Source of the DNA: Symbiodinium natans
Taxonomy: Eukaryota > Sar > Dinophyceae > Suessiales > Symbiodiniaceae
Direction: 5' to 3'
Length of the DNA: 57,522 bases
Assembly (NCBI GenBank): GCA_905221605.1
Contig: CAJNDS010002224.1
Coordinates: 420,001-477,522, forward strand
In this document: in pieces, positions 39,764 through 48,675 of the stretch
Layout of the letters: each line of letters begins with the position of its first letter
Position numbering within the stretch: the stretch's first letter is position 1
Made by a program: the position numbers and the translations under genes
The notes under the pieces: generated by a model
What the model saw: only the letters and a program-made list of their open reading frames with translations
Databases searched by the model: none
Told to the model about the DNA's origin: nothing

Positions 39764-40447
39764 CTAAAGGTGCTGAACAACTTGGAGGGGCATAAGGCAG
39801 AAGGGTTCGGGGTTAGGGTTTAGGGTTTGGGGTTTAGGGTTTGGGGTTTAGGGTTTTGAATATATATATATATATATATATGTGTGCTGATTTGTTTCAA
39901 TATGTACCTCCGTACTTACATGTGTAAAGGCAGTTTAACTTAATCAGAACCGAAACCATATAATAATGGTATATAGTGAACACATCTATGCACATACAAT
40001 GGAGAATGCCTAGCGGCACCTGGACACCGGGAATCTAGGTAAACCCTGAAGCCCAAGCCTAAGCCCGTCTCAGTACTGCTTAATCCCTGTTCCCCTACCA
40101 AGAAAAAAGGATCCTTTTTGTTCATTTATAAGAAAGCCCATAACCCAAAAAGTAAAAAGGATCCCTAACACTGATCTAGACTGGGGGTTTACGTTTACGT
40201 TTGGCGCCCTAAGGATGTCAATGGGGCATCTGCCTTTGGCAGTTGTGCTGAAAGGAGTTTTTCTAACACCAGATCCTAACTATTCTATTTCTGGGTGTTG
40301 GTGAACACAAAAAAAGCTTGCCGTGAAGACGAAGTTTGTCTTTTGATGCAGCCAGCGGCTGTGTGACAGGATGTAAACCGATATCGGACAGATGTGAGGT
40401 ACGCGAAGGCGTCCCGGAAGCATAAAAACCTGCATCCCGGAGCCCTG

Positions 40448-40642
40448 TTATGCCCAATGGTCCTTGTAGGGGATGCGATCTCGCCTCATGTACGGAGGGT
40501 CGCATGCGGCGTCTTTCTCGCGGGCACGGTGGTGCACGTTGCAAAGGAGCTGCGCAGTCTCCACAATCATCTTCACCACGTGGATGTTGGCGTGAAACTT
40601 TGCAGCTTCCGCCGGTGACATGGACAGGAAGAAGATGTTCAT
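40448..40642 (-). pseudogene. Truncated gene with a phage-type N-terminal signature
   Basis: ATG at 40642, 64 residues, stop at 40448. It starts MNIFFLSMSPAEAAKFHANI, then HVVKMIVETAQLLCNVHH, then RAREKDAACDPPYMRRDRIP and YKDHWA. The pattern MNIF-L-(8)-AA-(8)-HVVKM-(I)-ETAQLL is one I recall from conserved hypothetical proteins of phages and large viruses, usually well over 100 residues with DKHVVKM and a later Y-x-x-H-x-NHP-x-x-x-W block. Here KH is replaced by IH and the protein stops early, so it is truncated or continues in another exon. Recall only, not a database hit. There are no TTTAGGG repeats within 500 bp. Confidence 0.5.
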
Positions 40643-41040
40643 GCTTTAGTCTCTGACGTGGCTTGCTGGTTCATGTTCTTGGGACCCTTTCAGATGTTCC
40701 TGAATCGGAAGCCCTGAACTCTAAAGGCCTATCTACATCCTCCCGTAAGTACCAGTGCGCCCTGCACATACTCCAAGACCCGTTTCGGCATCATGATTCT
40801 TTGAATCATGCTAGGACCCCATTTTAGTGTCAGGTGTATTCTTTAGTTTGGGTATGTGGGTTGCTGAGATTTCTCTGTAAGGGCTGATGAAGGGCAGTCG
40901 ATCCTTCAACTTTGCACTTCAGGGTCTGCACTACATCCCGTTGCTTTTTTCATGTGACTTAAGGAGCACTAAACGAAGCCACTGTCGTGGTGCGATCGCT
41001 CGGATTGCAAGCCTGAGCCAATGCTTTCAGATGCATCCGT
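40643..41040. other. Unique sequence without a confident exon
   Basis: One of the few stretches free of telomere-like repeats. Includes the hairpin GCATCATGATTCTTTGAATCATGC near 40790. Nothing further recognised. Confidence 0.4.
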
Positions 41041-41459
41041 AAACCCTAAGCCCCTGCACCCTAAACCCTAAACCCTAAACCCTAAACCCTAACCCCCAAA
41101 CCCTAAACCCCAAACCCTAAACCCTAAACATGAATTCCTCCACCAAGAGGCGATGGGGACACCGCAGACAGCGGCAACTATTCTAAGGGTAGCTACATGG
41201 TCCCCTAGTGTGGGCCCTTAAACCAAGGTACCCCTTGTATAACCCTTATACACCCTTATACAAACTAAGGGCCCGTGCATCAGAACCCTTTACAGGAGGT
41301 CCGGGACCATATTCAGGGGCCATGAAACTACCCTCAGAACTACTACGCAGCGGAAACATATCTACCAAGCACTTTTTTTGCGCCCGCTAAACCCTAAACC
41401 CTAAAACCCTAAAACCCTAAACCCTATGCTACTCTTGCAGGATGGGTCAGAAGCTTTAC

Positions 41460-41747
41460 CGGTTCTTGGCTGGGAATTAGAAAATCATTGTCCCCGAAAT
41501 AAAGCCCCTGAAGGATCATTCGCGAAGGTAGCAAGATCCCCCATTTCCCAACTGAGCACACAGGTGCCTCAGAGTATCCAGACTGAAGAACATCGCAACC
41601 CGAAGCCATACAGTAAACCCTAAATCCTAAGCCTTGTGAGCCCTGAAACCCGAAACCCTAAACCCTGAACCCTAAAACCCTAGACCCTAAACTGAGCCCA
41701 ATGCCTTGACCTTGCGGTCAAACTCGGCCTGGCGATTCTGGGCGACT
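41460..41747 (-). CDS. Two linked exons, product unknown
   Basis: Exon 41693-41747 (VAQNRQAEFDRKVKALGS) begins after AACCCAG of the repeat and ends at GTTTAGGG. Exon 41460-41582, 41 codons, begins after GATGTTCTTCAG and ends CCG|GTAAAG (SGYSEAPVCSVGKWGILLPS then RMILQGLYFGDNDFLIPSQE). The junction is phase 0. The plus strand also shows a good acceptor/donor pair over 41441-41527. Family unknown. Confidence 0.55.
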
Positions 41748-42082
41748 CTGGGTTTATGGGCTTGAGGGTTTGATGGTTCAGGGTTTAGGGTTTTATGGTT
41801 TGGAGGTTAGGGTTGTAGGGCTTTAGTGTTTGGGGGTTTAGGGTTTGGGGTTTGGGGTTTAGGTTAGGGATTAGGATTGAGGGTTTTAGCGTTTGAGGAT
41901 GACGGTCTGGAGCTAAGGGGTGAGGGATGGTGCTATAAGGTGTATGTGGGTTAGGTTCAAAGGCTTGAGAGTTTCAGGCTTTGAGGGCCTAAGGGAAAAG
42001 GACTTCAGGCAAAACGGGCTGAAGCCAGGGCTATCGGGATTCTAGGATCGAGGGCATGGGCTTAAGGAGGGCATGGGGTAGA

Positions 42083-42243
42083 CTAAACCCTAAACCCTAA
42101 ACCCTAAACCCTAAACCCTAAACCCTAAACTCTAAACTCTAAACCCTAAACCCTAAACCCTAAACCCTAAACCCTATAAACCCTAAACCCTATAAACCCT
42201 AAACCCTATAAACCCTAAACCCTATAAACCCTAAACCCTAAGC
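42083..42243. repeat. CCCTAAA array grading to CCCTAAACCCTATAAA
   Basis: About twelve CCCTAAA units followed by a 16-base paired unit CCCTAAACCCTATAAA repeated four times: another higher-order expansion. Confidence 0.95.
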
Positions 42244-42251
42244 CTGGGAAC

Positions 42252-42319
42252 CATAGGTTCGGGGTAGTAGAGGTAGAAGCGGTACAGGGCTCTGGGTTTC
42301 GCAGCGCCTCACCCCCCAA
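42252..42319 (-). CDS. Candidate exon downstream of the ACAGGGTGGGG element
   Basis: Two possible frames. From acceptor GGTGAG, 42252-42307 reads AAKPRALYRFYLYYPEPM before GTTCCC. If the element at 42320-42441 is an intron, the exon starts at 42319 and reads WGVRRCETQSPVPLLPLLPR. The first is more protein-like, the second matches the phase of exon 42442-42501. Confidence 0.4.
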
Positions 42320-42441
42320 CTACAGGGTGGGGCCCCCTTACTATACTAACTGTAGTTCAGGGACTTATAACCTAACTTAGGGTCCTTATAACCCAATTTA
42401 GGGCCCCTATAACTCTACTTATAACTAGGGGGCCCCCCAAC
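42320..42441. mobile_element. ACAGGGTGGGGCCCC element, copy 2, candidate introner
   Basis: Same family as 3491-3610 and 43836-43957, in opposite orientation. On minus it is flanked on both sides by TAGTTGGGGGG. The left copy supplies TA|GTTGGG and the right copy TGTAG|TTGGG, so a 122-bp GT-AG intron coincides with the element plus one flanking repeat. The reading frame stays open after removal. Confidence 0.7.
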
Positions 42442-42501
42442 TAGGCCGCCTGGACCACGGAGGTCTGCGCGCGGATCTGCGTAGAGATCTGCTGCTGCTC
42501 C
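42442..42501 (-). CDS. Candidate internal exon, Gln-rich
   Basis: Minus frame EQQQISTQIRAQTSVVQAA after ATTTTGGCCCAG, directly followed by the ACAGGGTGGGG element. Read through the element it meets a TAG at once, so it needs splicing or is truncated. Confidence 0.5.
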
Positions 42502-42783
42502 CTGGGCCAAAATTCTCAAGGGTCTAGGGTTTGCCCTTATAACTCACTGAACCCTGAAACCTAAACTCTAAACCCTAAAACCTAAACCCTGAGCCCTATA
42601 GGCCAGAAGCCCCTAAACCCTAAACCCTAAACCCTGAAACCTAAAACCTAAGCCCTAAGCCTCAAGACCCAATGCGTTGACTCGCCGCGGATGAAACTGA
42701 AAGAAGGGTCATATACCCCATGTTACTCTCAACCTTCCTAAGGTATACGGACCATAAACTCCTTGTACTGACATTCCTTAATA

Positions 42784-42845
42784 GGGTTATAGCATCCTTT
42801 ATCAGACTCCCTATACAGGACTGTTAGTATAAGGGGGAACATCCC
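42784..42845. mobile_element. GGGATGTTCCC family, copy 3 (partial)
   Basis: The right end, ACAGGACTGTTAGTATAAGG then GGGAACATCCC, matches 21495-21548. The left terminus is degraded. Just upstream (42706-42770) TCATATACC...GGTATACGGACC is a decayed relative of the AAGGGTCCATGTACCT family. Confidence 0.6.
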
Positions 42846-43579
42846 AAACCCTAAACCCTGAACCCTATAAACCCTAAACCATAAAACAATGCAGTCCCAA
42901 GGATTTGTTTGGTTCAAACATTTGGGGGCTAGGGGGTTTTGGCGTTGTGATGGCTCAAGGATTCTGCGGTTAAGAAACCTCGGTGCTGGAACATGTTAGG
43001 ATCTCTTGACAGCCCTCAACCCTACATAAACCCTCAACCCTCAACCCTAAATCCTAAACCCTAAACCCTAAACCCGGTGCATCTGCAGGATGTCCCAGCC
43101 TGATGAACATCATCTGCTTCTGAACCTGCCGGGGCTGTCTTGGAGGAGGCCCAGGGCGGGTTAGGAGCCAACTCCGGGTACAGTTTCGGGTTTAGGGTTT
43201 AGGGTCTAGGGTCTAGGGTCTAGGGTTTATTTAGGATGTGGGGTCGATGTATGTAGGTTTCCACCAGCTTAAGCTATCAACAAGGGCCCGCAAGTTGATA
43301 GAGCGGCGCCGTTGCATAAAAACCCTCAAAGCCCTAAAGCCCCAAAGCCAAAACCCAAAAACCTTCAGCCCTATAAGCCCCATAAGCCCCATAAGCACTA
43401 TGAGCCCTATAAGCCCTATAAGCCCTATAAGCCCTAAAGCCCTAAAGCTCTAAAGCCCTAAACCCCCCAAAACCCTAAAACCTACGATGCGTCCCAGACA
43501 TCTGCCCTAGAAGCCCTATAAGCCCTATAGGCCCTAAAACCCCTAAACCCTAAAACCTACGGTGCGTCCGGACATCTAA

Positions 43580-43665
43580 ACCCTAAACCCTAAACCCTAA
43601 ACCCTAGACCCTAAACCCTAAACCCTAAACCCTAAACCCTAAACCCTAAACCCTAAACCTGCCAC
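43580..43665. repeat. CCCTAAA array
   Basis: About twelve units. To the left (43320-43560) are CCCTATAAGC/CCCTAAAGC variants and a duplicated CCTACGRTGCGTCC-GACATCT sentence (43480-43503, 43556-43577). Confidence 0.9.
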
Positions 43666-43693
43666 CCAAAAAAGGCCACCCAAAAAAGGCCAC

Positions 43694-43747
43694 CTGCGTT
43701 TGGACAATGCTAGTCTCAAAGCCATTCGGGAGGTCGATGACCATCAG
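43694..43747 (-). CDS. Candidate internal exon with canonical borders
   Basis: 18 codons, phase 0 at both ends, LMVIDLPNGFETSIVQTQ, after GACTGAAGGCAG and ending CAG|GTGGCC. Alternation of hydrophobic and polar residues suggests beta structure. Family unknown. Confidence 0.55.
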
Positions 43748-43835
43748 CTGCCTTCAGTCTAGGGGATGACACCTTGGACCCTTGAGGTTGTAATCTTGGG
43801 TTTGGGGGACCCTTGTTAAAGATCCTTAAGGTAGT

Positions 43836-43957
43836 ACAGGGTGGGGCATCCTAGTTATAAGTAGAGTTATAAGGGCCCTAAATTGGGTAATAAGGACCCT
43901 AAGTTAGGTTATAAGTCCCTTAACTACAGTTAGTATAGTAAGGGGGCCCCACCCTGT
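43836..43957. mobile_element. ACAGGGTGGGGCCCC element, copy 3 (best preserved)
   Basis: 122 bp, ACAGGGTGGGGC...GGGGGCCCCACCCTGT, full inverted termini of about 16 bases. Preceded by CTTAAG|GTAGT, again a splice-donor-like junction on plus, as at 3490. Confidence 0.85.
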
Positions 43958-44550
43958 ATAAGGGCCAAAATTTCTAGGAGTATATTCAGGGAGCTTTTAG
44001 GGGTACCACCTTCGGGGTCCGCGTCTTGACCCCTTGATCGAGGTATTAGGGCTCTATCTAGGATTCCTAATATGGGCCCTTCAAATGGAAAAGGTTATAA
44101 CCCTTATATACACTATGCAAGATGAGGGCCCACACTTCAGATACCTATTGGCTTCGTGTCGGTTTGGAGACGTAGGTGTCAGGGTTTACGGGGGTAGAGA
44201 CACACGCACACACACACACACACTGGCAACGTCCGTTGCTTTTGTTCGTCTCAGGGCCTTTCTAGACCTTCACACATTTAAAAGCAAGTCTTCCCCTTAA
44301 CAGCCAAAACTTATAAGGAAGGGGCTTCATGAAGCATAGGTACCTAGAAAGCCTTAGGCAAGCGTAGGGAGCCTAGGGAGTAGTGGGGAGTATCAGGGAA
44401 CCTTGGGTTACATACCCCCCTTGAACCCTCCTTCCCTGAAGAACCCTATAAAACACATTGGGAACCACATGAACCCAAAATTGGCATCTCATGTCCAGCT
44501 CTTGCTACAATACTCCTCCCTACTGAGGCATATACACCAAACCCCAAAAC

Positions 44551-44608
44551 CCTGTGTCTCTCGTTCGGCCGAGGGCGTCGCAAGCCCCAGCATTCTGCGT
44601 AGGTTTTC
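44551..44608 (-). CDS. Candidate internal exon with strong acceptor
   Basis: Minus frame ENLRRMLGLATPSAERETQ, 19 codons plus one base, after ACGCTCCAGCCTGCAG and ending CAGG|GTTTTG. Family unknown. Confidence 0.55.
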
Positions 44609-44659
44609 CTGCAGGCTGGAGCGTCATGGGTTTAGGTACTTAAGGTCCTCAAGGGTTTA

Positions 44660-45393
44660 TGGTTGAGGGTTCAGGGGAGCTAATTATGGCTTCGCCAAAC
44701 ATAACTTAAGCAGAGCTGCTAGTCCCGAGGGCTCAACGAGCTGCAAGCATGCAGACAGCCTTGGACACCAATCCCAAACAATCAGCGCTGGATTCGAAAT
44801 GGCTTCGCGCGCGATTCTGGGTGGCTTGCACAGCTGCTACCCGTACTGCAACATCTGGATGACGCTGACTTAAGTTGACCTTGGTCATGGTCCCTCCTAT
44901 CGCCCTCATGATCGGGTTTCTTCAGGCCTTGCATGACACAGAGTTGCACATAAGACGACCGAAACCAAAACCCTGGACTCTAAACCCTAAAGCCAAAGCC
45001 TAAAGCCATAAACCCACCAAAGTCCGAAACCACAGAAAAAGCCCAAATCTTGAAGTCGCCATACGCAGGAAAAGAGTCTCTGGGGGGAAGCTCTGGTTGA
45101 ATTAGTACCGTATGGAACAGAATGGACTCTGCTGTTGTCATGCTTCCTAAACATAAACCCTCAACCCTAAACCTCAAGGACCCCCGAGCCTCTTACCTCG
45201 CCCAGACATCAGACTCCTTTCGCCCTGTGAATGCCCCCTGCCAGCGCCAAGCACGCACTCTGCTAACACAACCGGCTCTCCGTTGGGAGTGCCGCACAAA
45301 GTTAAATAGGCGACCCAGAAACAACATACTCCACACCCTATGTGGCTTCTACCCCCCCCCCCCCCCCAGTAATAACCTCCCCCTGTCTCCTAC

Positions 45394-45435
<42 letters not shown>
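44660..45435. other. Stretch without a confident exon
   Basis: Contains short ATG frames on plus at 44680 and 44803 (MASRAILGGLHSCYPYCNIW, stop 44874), and an open plus island 45178-45345 after AAACCTCAAG (DPRASYLAQTSDSFRPVNAP) that may be an exon. C runs lie at 45352-45367 and 45395-45435. Confidence 0.35.
45395..45435. repeat. C41 homopolymer
   Basis: Forty-one consecutive C. It directly follows (on minus) the exon at 45436-45475, where it would encode poly-Gly if not spliced. Length may be an assembly estimate. Confidence 0.9.
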
Positions 45436-45440
<5 letters not shown>

Positions 45441-47941
45441 AAGTGGTCCTCAACTCCTTGTCGGCCATCTGCTGCCTGAAGCAAAAGTTGCATCAGACAG
45501 AACACAAAGCCTAACGTTGGGGGCAGGGGGGAGGGCTTAGGATTTAGGATTACGGATTTAGGGTTAAGGTTTGACTATAAAGGGATGGTATAATTATTGG
45601 CCATTGTCAAGCTCCTGTATTGCACCCACAAAACGCCCGAAGAACCACGAAACAGACGTTTTGGAACGCAAAGACATGGATCTTGCTTAGATTGCATCCC
45701 AACCCCGGCTGACCTTCCTCATCCCTGAACCTACATGCACCTGCACCCGAATCCCTGAACTGTTTCAGCCTTGTGCGCCCCCAACCCTAAACCGCACAAG
45801 CCATGAGACGTCAAACCTCATACATCTAGACTCAAGAGTCACCTAGGAAAAAAAGGTGTTTTTGTTTTAAAGGGCTTATAAGGGAGCCAAAACCCTGAAA
45901 TGGGAAGAAGGGCCTACTCGCGGTCCTCAAAACTCATACCTTAACCTAAGCTGCAAACAGTAAAGGCCCAATCCGAAATAGCGGTTGACATTGTTCTCGT
46001 TGTTATTGCTTTCTTCCAATTCCTATTGCTATTCCTACTCCGCGATTTTGATACTGATGATGATTATGACCATGAAAGCTTTAGGGATTCATACAATGGA
46101 ACCGGTCTCTATACATACACGTGTACATATGGATATATACTCCCATGTAGCTACGCACCCAAACCCCTAAACCCTAAACCCTAAACCCTAAACCCTAAAC
46201 CCTAAACCCTAAACCCTAAACCCTAAACCCTAAACCTCAACCCAAAGAGCTCCTAAATCTGAGGCCAACCCTACCATCCTCACCCCTAAACCCTAAACCC
46301 TAAACCCTAAACCCTAAACCCTAAACCCTAAACCCTAAACCCTTGAGCTCTCGGCATCCTCTTGGAGAAGAGGTCGCGCTGTTCCCAGAGTTGCGTCGCC
46401 TCTAGGGTTTGGGGTTTAGGGTTTAGGGTTTAGGGGTTTAGGGTTTAGGGTTTAGGGTTTAGGGTTTAGGGTTCAGGGTTCAGGGTTTAGGGTTTAGGGT
46501 TTAGGGTTTGGTGTTGAGGGCTTAGGGTTTAGGGTTGAGGGCTTTGGGTTTAGGGTTTAGAGTTTAGGGTTTGGGGTTTAGCTTGCCAGGGCGGGAGGAA
46601 GGGAGGAGAGAGAGTTTCGGGTCTAGGGTTTACTTAGGATTGTATCGGGGATTAAGGGCATCACAATGAACAATTATGTTCGAGAATTCCCTAAACCCTA
46701 AACCCTAAACCCTAAACCCTAAACCCTAAACCTAGAGGGAGAGAGAGGGAGAGGGAGGGGAGGAGAGACAGCGAGGCAGAGGAGATGGGAAGAGCGGGAG
46801 AAGGAAGAGGTACATGTATGGAGAGAGGAGAGTCAGGCAAGGCAACGAGAGATCTAAACCCTAAACCCTAAAACCCTAAACCCTAAACCCTACACCCTAC
46901 ACCCTACACCCTAATTAAACCCTAAACCCTAAACCCTAAACCCTAAACCCTAAACCCTAAACCCTAAACCCTAAAGAGGATAAAAAGGGAGGGGGATGGA
47001 GGGGGGTTCAAGGGGGGTAAGTCACCAAAAGTTCCCTAATACTCCCTAGGTACCTACTCCCAGCACCCCCCCCCCCCCTCCTTTCATTTAAGAACCCAAA
47101 AAAGGAGGGAGGCATGGAAAGAGCGAGCTGTTGTTTCTTCGGCTCTATTCCCCAAAAGGGCTTCTGCTCCACGCACCTTAATAGGGTTTATCCTAGCATA
47201 GGGTATGTGACACTAGCAATAGGATTCCGAAATCCTAAACACTGCACCCTGAAGCCTAAGAACCCTAAATCCTAACCCTAATCCCCGGTTATCGTGTTCA
47301 TCTGGTCCCCGAAGGCAACCCATACCCGAGATCTCAGAGAGAGATTGCCAGAACCCGGCATCGCCCAAGTTGCGATTTCAGAACCCCAGAACCTTGCTGG
47401 TTTAGGGTTTAGGGTTTGAGGTTGAGGGTTTAGGGTTTAGGGTTTGGGGTTTAGGGTTTAGTGTTTGCCGAAGAACCCTACACGAGCATGGAGGCTCTGG
47501 ACTTCTTAGGGCGACTTTTTGTGATCTGAACATCCCCCCGAAAGGGCACAAAAACCTCATGCCTGGACACTCTTGAGGGCTATAAGGAGGGGCCCATAGA
47601 AGGGATCCTTAATCTTATTCCCCTAAATAAACCCCTCTATATATATATATACCTTTACGTATACAGTCTGTATATTGTATGTACCTAAGTAGCCCCTACA
47701 GTACCCCTCAACCCTAAACCCTGAACCCTTTGCACATATGTACATATGTATAAAATATAAATAAGTAAATAACTAAATAGAAAAAAATATATATATATAT
47801 ATACACATGTGCGTACCTTACAAGGGTCCCTCCTTGAGTCCCTTGACACTCCCCCCCCCCCCCCCCCCCCCCCCTGGCACCCGGCGCCTCATACTCTGAG
47901 GCCGCCTTGATGAGGACATCGCGGACCGAGCTCACGAAGAC
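45436..47941 (-). CDS. Three-exon gene model, product unknown
   Basis: Minus exons: 47881-47941 (VFVSSVRDVLIKAASEYEAP, acceptor AACCCTGCAAG, donor GTGCCA); 46341-46401 (completes Glu, then ATQLWEQRDLFSKRMPRAQ, donor GTTTAGGG); 45436-45475 (completes Gly, then QQMADKELRTTSI, acceptor TTTTGCTTCAG). Phases run 1 then 2 and match at both junctions. The introns carry very long CCCTAAA/TTTAGGG arrays. The 3' border at the C41 run is unresolved. Charged helical protein; family unknown. Confidence 0.55.
45838..45928. mobile_element. Dispersed element, GAAAAAAAGGTG...GGGCCTACTCGCGG
   Basis: Fourth copy of the family described at 38544-38648, with TTTTTGTTTTAAAGGGCTTATAAGGGAG in the centre (seen as separate short motifs). 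Confidence 0.55.
46150..46340. repeat. Two CCCTAAA arrays
   Basis: 46160-46232 and 46288-46340, about ten and seven units. The second directly provides GTTTAGGG after exon 46341-46401 on minus. Confidence 0.95.
46405..46975. repeat. TTTAGGG arrays, then GA-rich, then CCCTAAA arrays
   Basis: TTTAGGG (46405-46580), CCCTAAA (46690-46735), purine-rich GAGAGGGAG (46735-46850), CCCTAAA with CCCTACA (46853-46975). The orientation switches inside one inferred intron. Confidence 0.9.
47278..47332 (-). CDS. Exon-like island, possibly a relic
   Basis: Minus frame SRVWVAFGDQMNTITGD then TAG, after the pyrimidine-rich CTCTCTCTGAG. It does not fit the phase of the surrounding 45436-47941 model and resembles 38692-38729, so it may be a duplicated fragment. 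Confidence 0.3.
47851..47874. repeat. C24 homopolymer
   Basis: Sits six bases from the donor of exon 47881-47941 (on minus GTGCCAG then poly-G). Confidence 0.9.
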
Positions 47942-48317
47942 CTTGCAGGGTTTAGGGTTTAGGGTTCAACGCCCCAAACCCGAAACCCGATACCCGAAAC
48001 TTGAAACCCTATAGACCCGAAGGTTGAGCTCCAAGCCCTAAACCCTAAACCCTAGAACCTAAGCCCTAAGCCCTAAACCCCAAACCCCAATCCCTAAACC
48101 CTAAACCCTAAACCCTAAACCCTAACCCTAAACCCTAAACCCCAAACCCTAAACCCTACCCGCATTTCTCCACCCAGAGAATCATCCGTGCGAACCTTTA
48201 AACCCGAAAAACTCTACATGAACCATCCTTCAGTCTTCTACGCTTCTAAGGCCTTCTAAGCACGACGTGGGGGTTTCCGAGTTGCACATGGGGGGGAGGG
48301 GTTCCGAAATTAGGGTT
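47942..48317. repeat. CCCTAAA-rich flank of the LTR element
   Basis: CCCTAAA units at 48035-48165, then unique sequence with GGGGGTTTCCGA, then ATTAGGGTTTAGGG at the insertion point. No gene. Confidence 0.8.
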
Positions 48318-48322
48318 TAGGG
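48318..48322. repeat. Target-site duplication, left (TAGGG)
   Basis: TAGGG directly before the 5' LTR and again at 57172-57176 directly after the 3' LTR. Five bases is the usual length for Ty1/copia-type integration, but TAGGG is part of the local repeat, so chance identity is possible. Confidence 0.55.
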
Positions 48323-48609
48323 TGCGGAGCTGCAATTGGTATTGTAGAAAGGAGTTAGTGTTGGAAGTTGGAAGGGTTAATGAACCCGGTAATCGTATTT
48401 GGCTCAAGATGGGCTTGAACAGAAAGCCACAAGTTCAAAAAGTAGTGCCTGGGTTCTTAGGGTTTGGTAAGGGTGTGGATTCCTTCCCCCTTTCCTTCCC
48501 CCCTGGGTTGCTCTTATCCGTGTTCTTGGTTGTTTCTTGGTTCGATCTGGGAAATATAAGTTCAGGGCGATTAGGGGAGTTGATTTCCTTCCTTGGTTGT
48601 CCCCCCGTA
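48323..48609 (+). repeat. 5' LTR
   Basis: Starts TGCGGAGCTGCAATTGG and ends TTGTCCCCCCGTA (TG...TA rather than the usual TG...CA). It matches 56885-57171 base for base by eye. The frame of the downstream ORF is open through the LTR, so the large ORF has no upstream stop here. Confidence 0.9.
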
Positions 48610-48621
48610 GGTTATGAGCCC
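48610..48621 (+). promoter_or_regulatory. Primer-binding site, half-tRNA type
   Basis: GGTTATGAGCCC starts at the first base after the LTR. Its complement GGGCTCATAACC is the anticodon stem-loop (CAT anticodon) of initiator tRNA-Met. Priming from a cleaved half tRNA is known for Drosophila copia and yeast Ty5, and similar internal sites are reported for algal and marine copia elements. Confidence 0.75.
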
Positions 48622-48675
48622 AAATTAGGTTCCCTGCGGTTAAGTGTTCTTTCAAGGTTTTGGGATCAAGAAGCA

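Larger units (their letters stand above)
1..48317. repeat. Dispersed telomere-like TTTAGGG/CCCTAAA repeats
   Basis: TTTAGGG heptamers and variants (TTTAGGGG, TTCAGGG, TTTGGGG, TATAGGG, TTTTGAGGG) occur in dozens of tracts in both orientations across the whole interval, except the 5.0-11.9 kb block. Tracts range from two to more than 20 units. Both orientations and interruption by GC-rich open islands show that this is interstitial, not a chromosome end. The unit is the canonical telomere repeat of plants and many algae. Most tracts lie where introns are inferred. Confidence 0.9.

Noticed and set aside
41441-41527. Plus-strand exon with good acceptor and GTAGCA donor
   Set aside because: The minus reading 41460-41582 is longer, has GTAAAG donor and joins the neighbouring exon in phase.
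48322-48675. Start of the giant ORF at 48322
   Set aside because: The codon at 48322 is GTG, one base before the LTR, and the frame then crosses the LTR and primer site. The first internal ATG outside the LTR is 48676.
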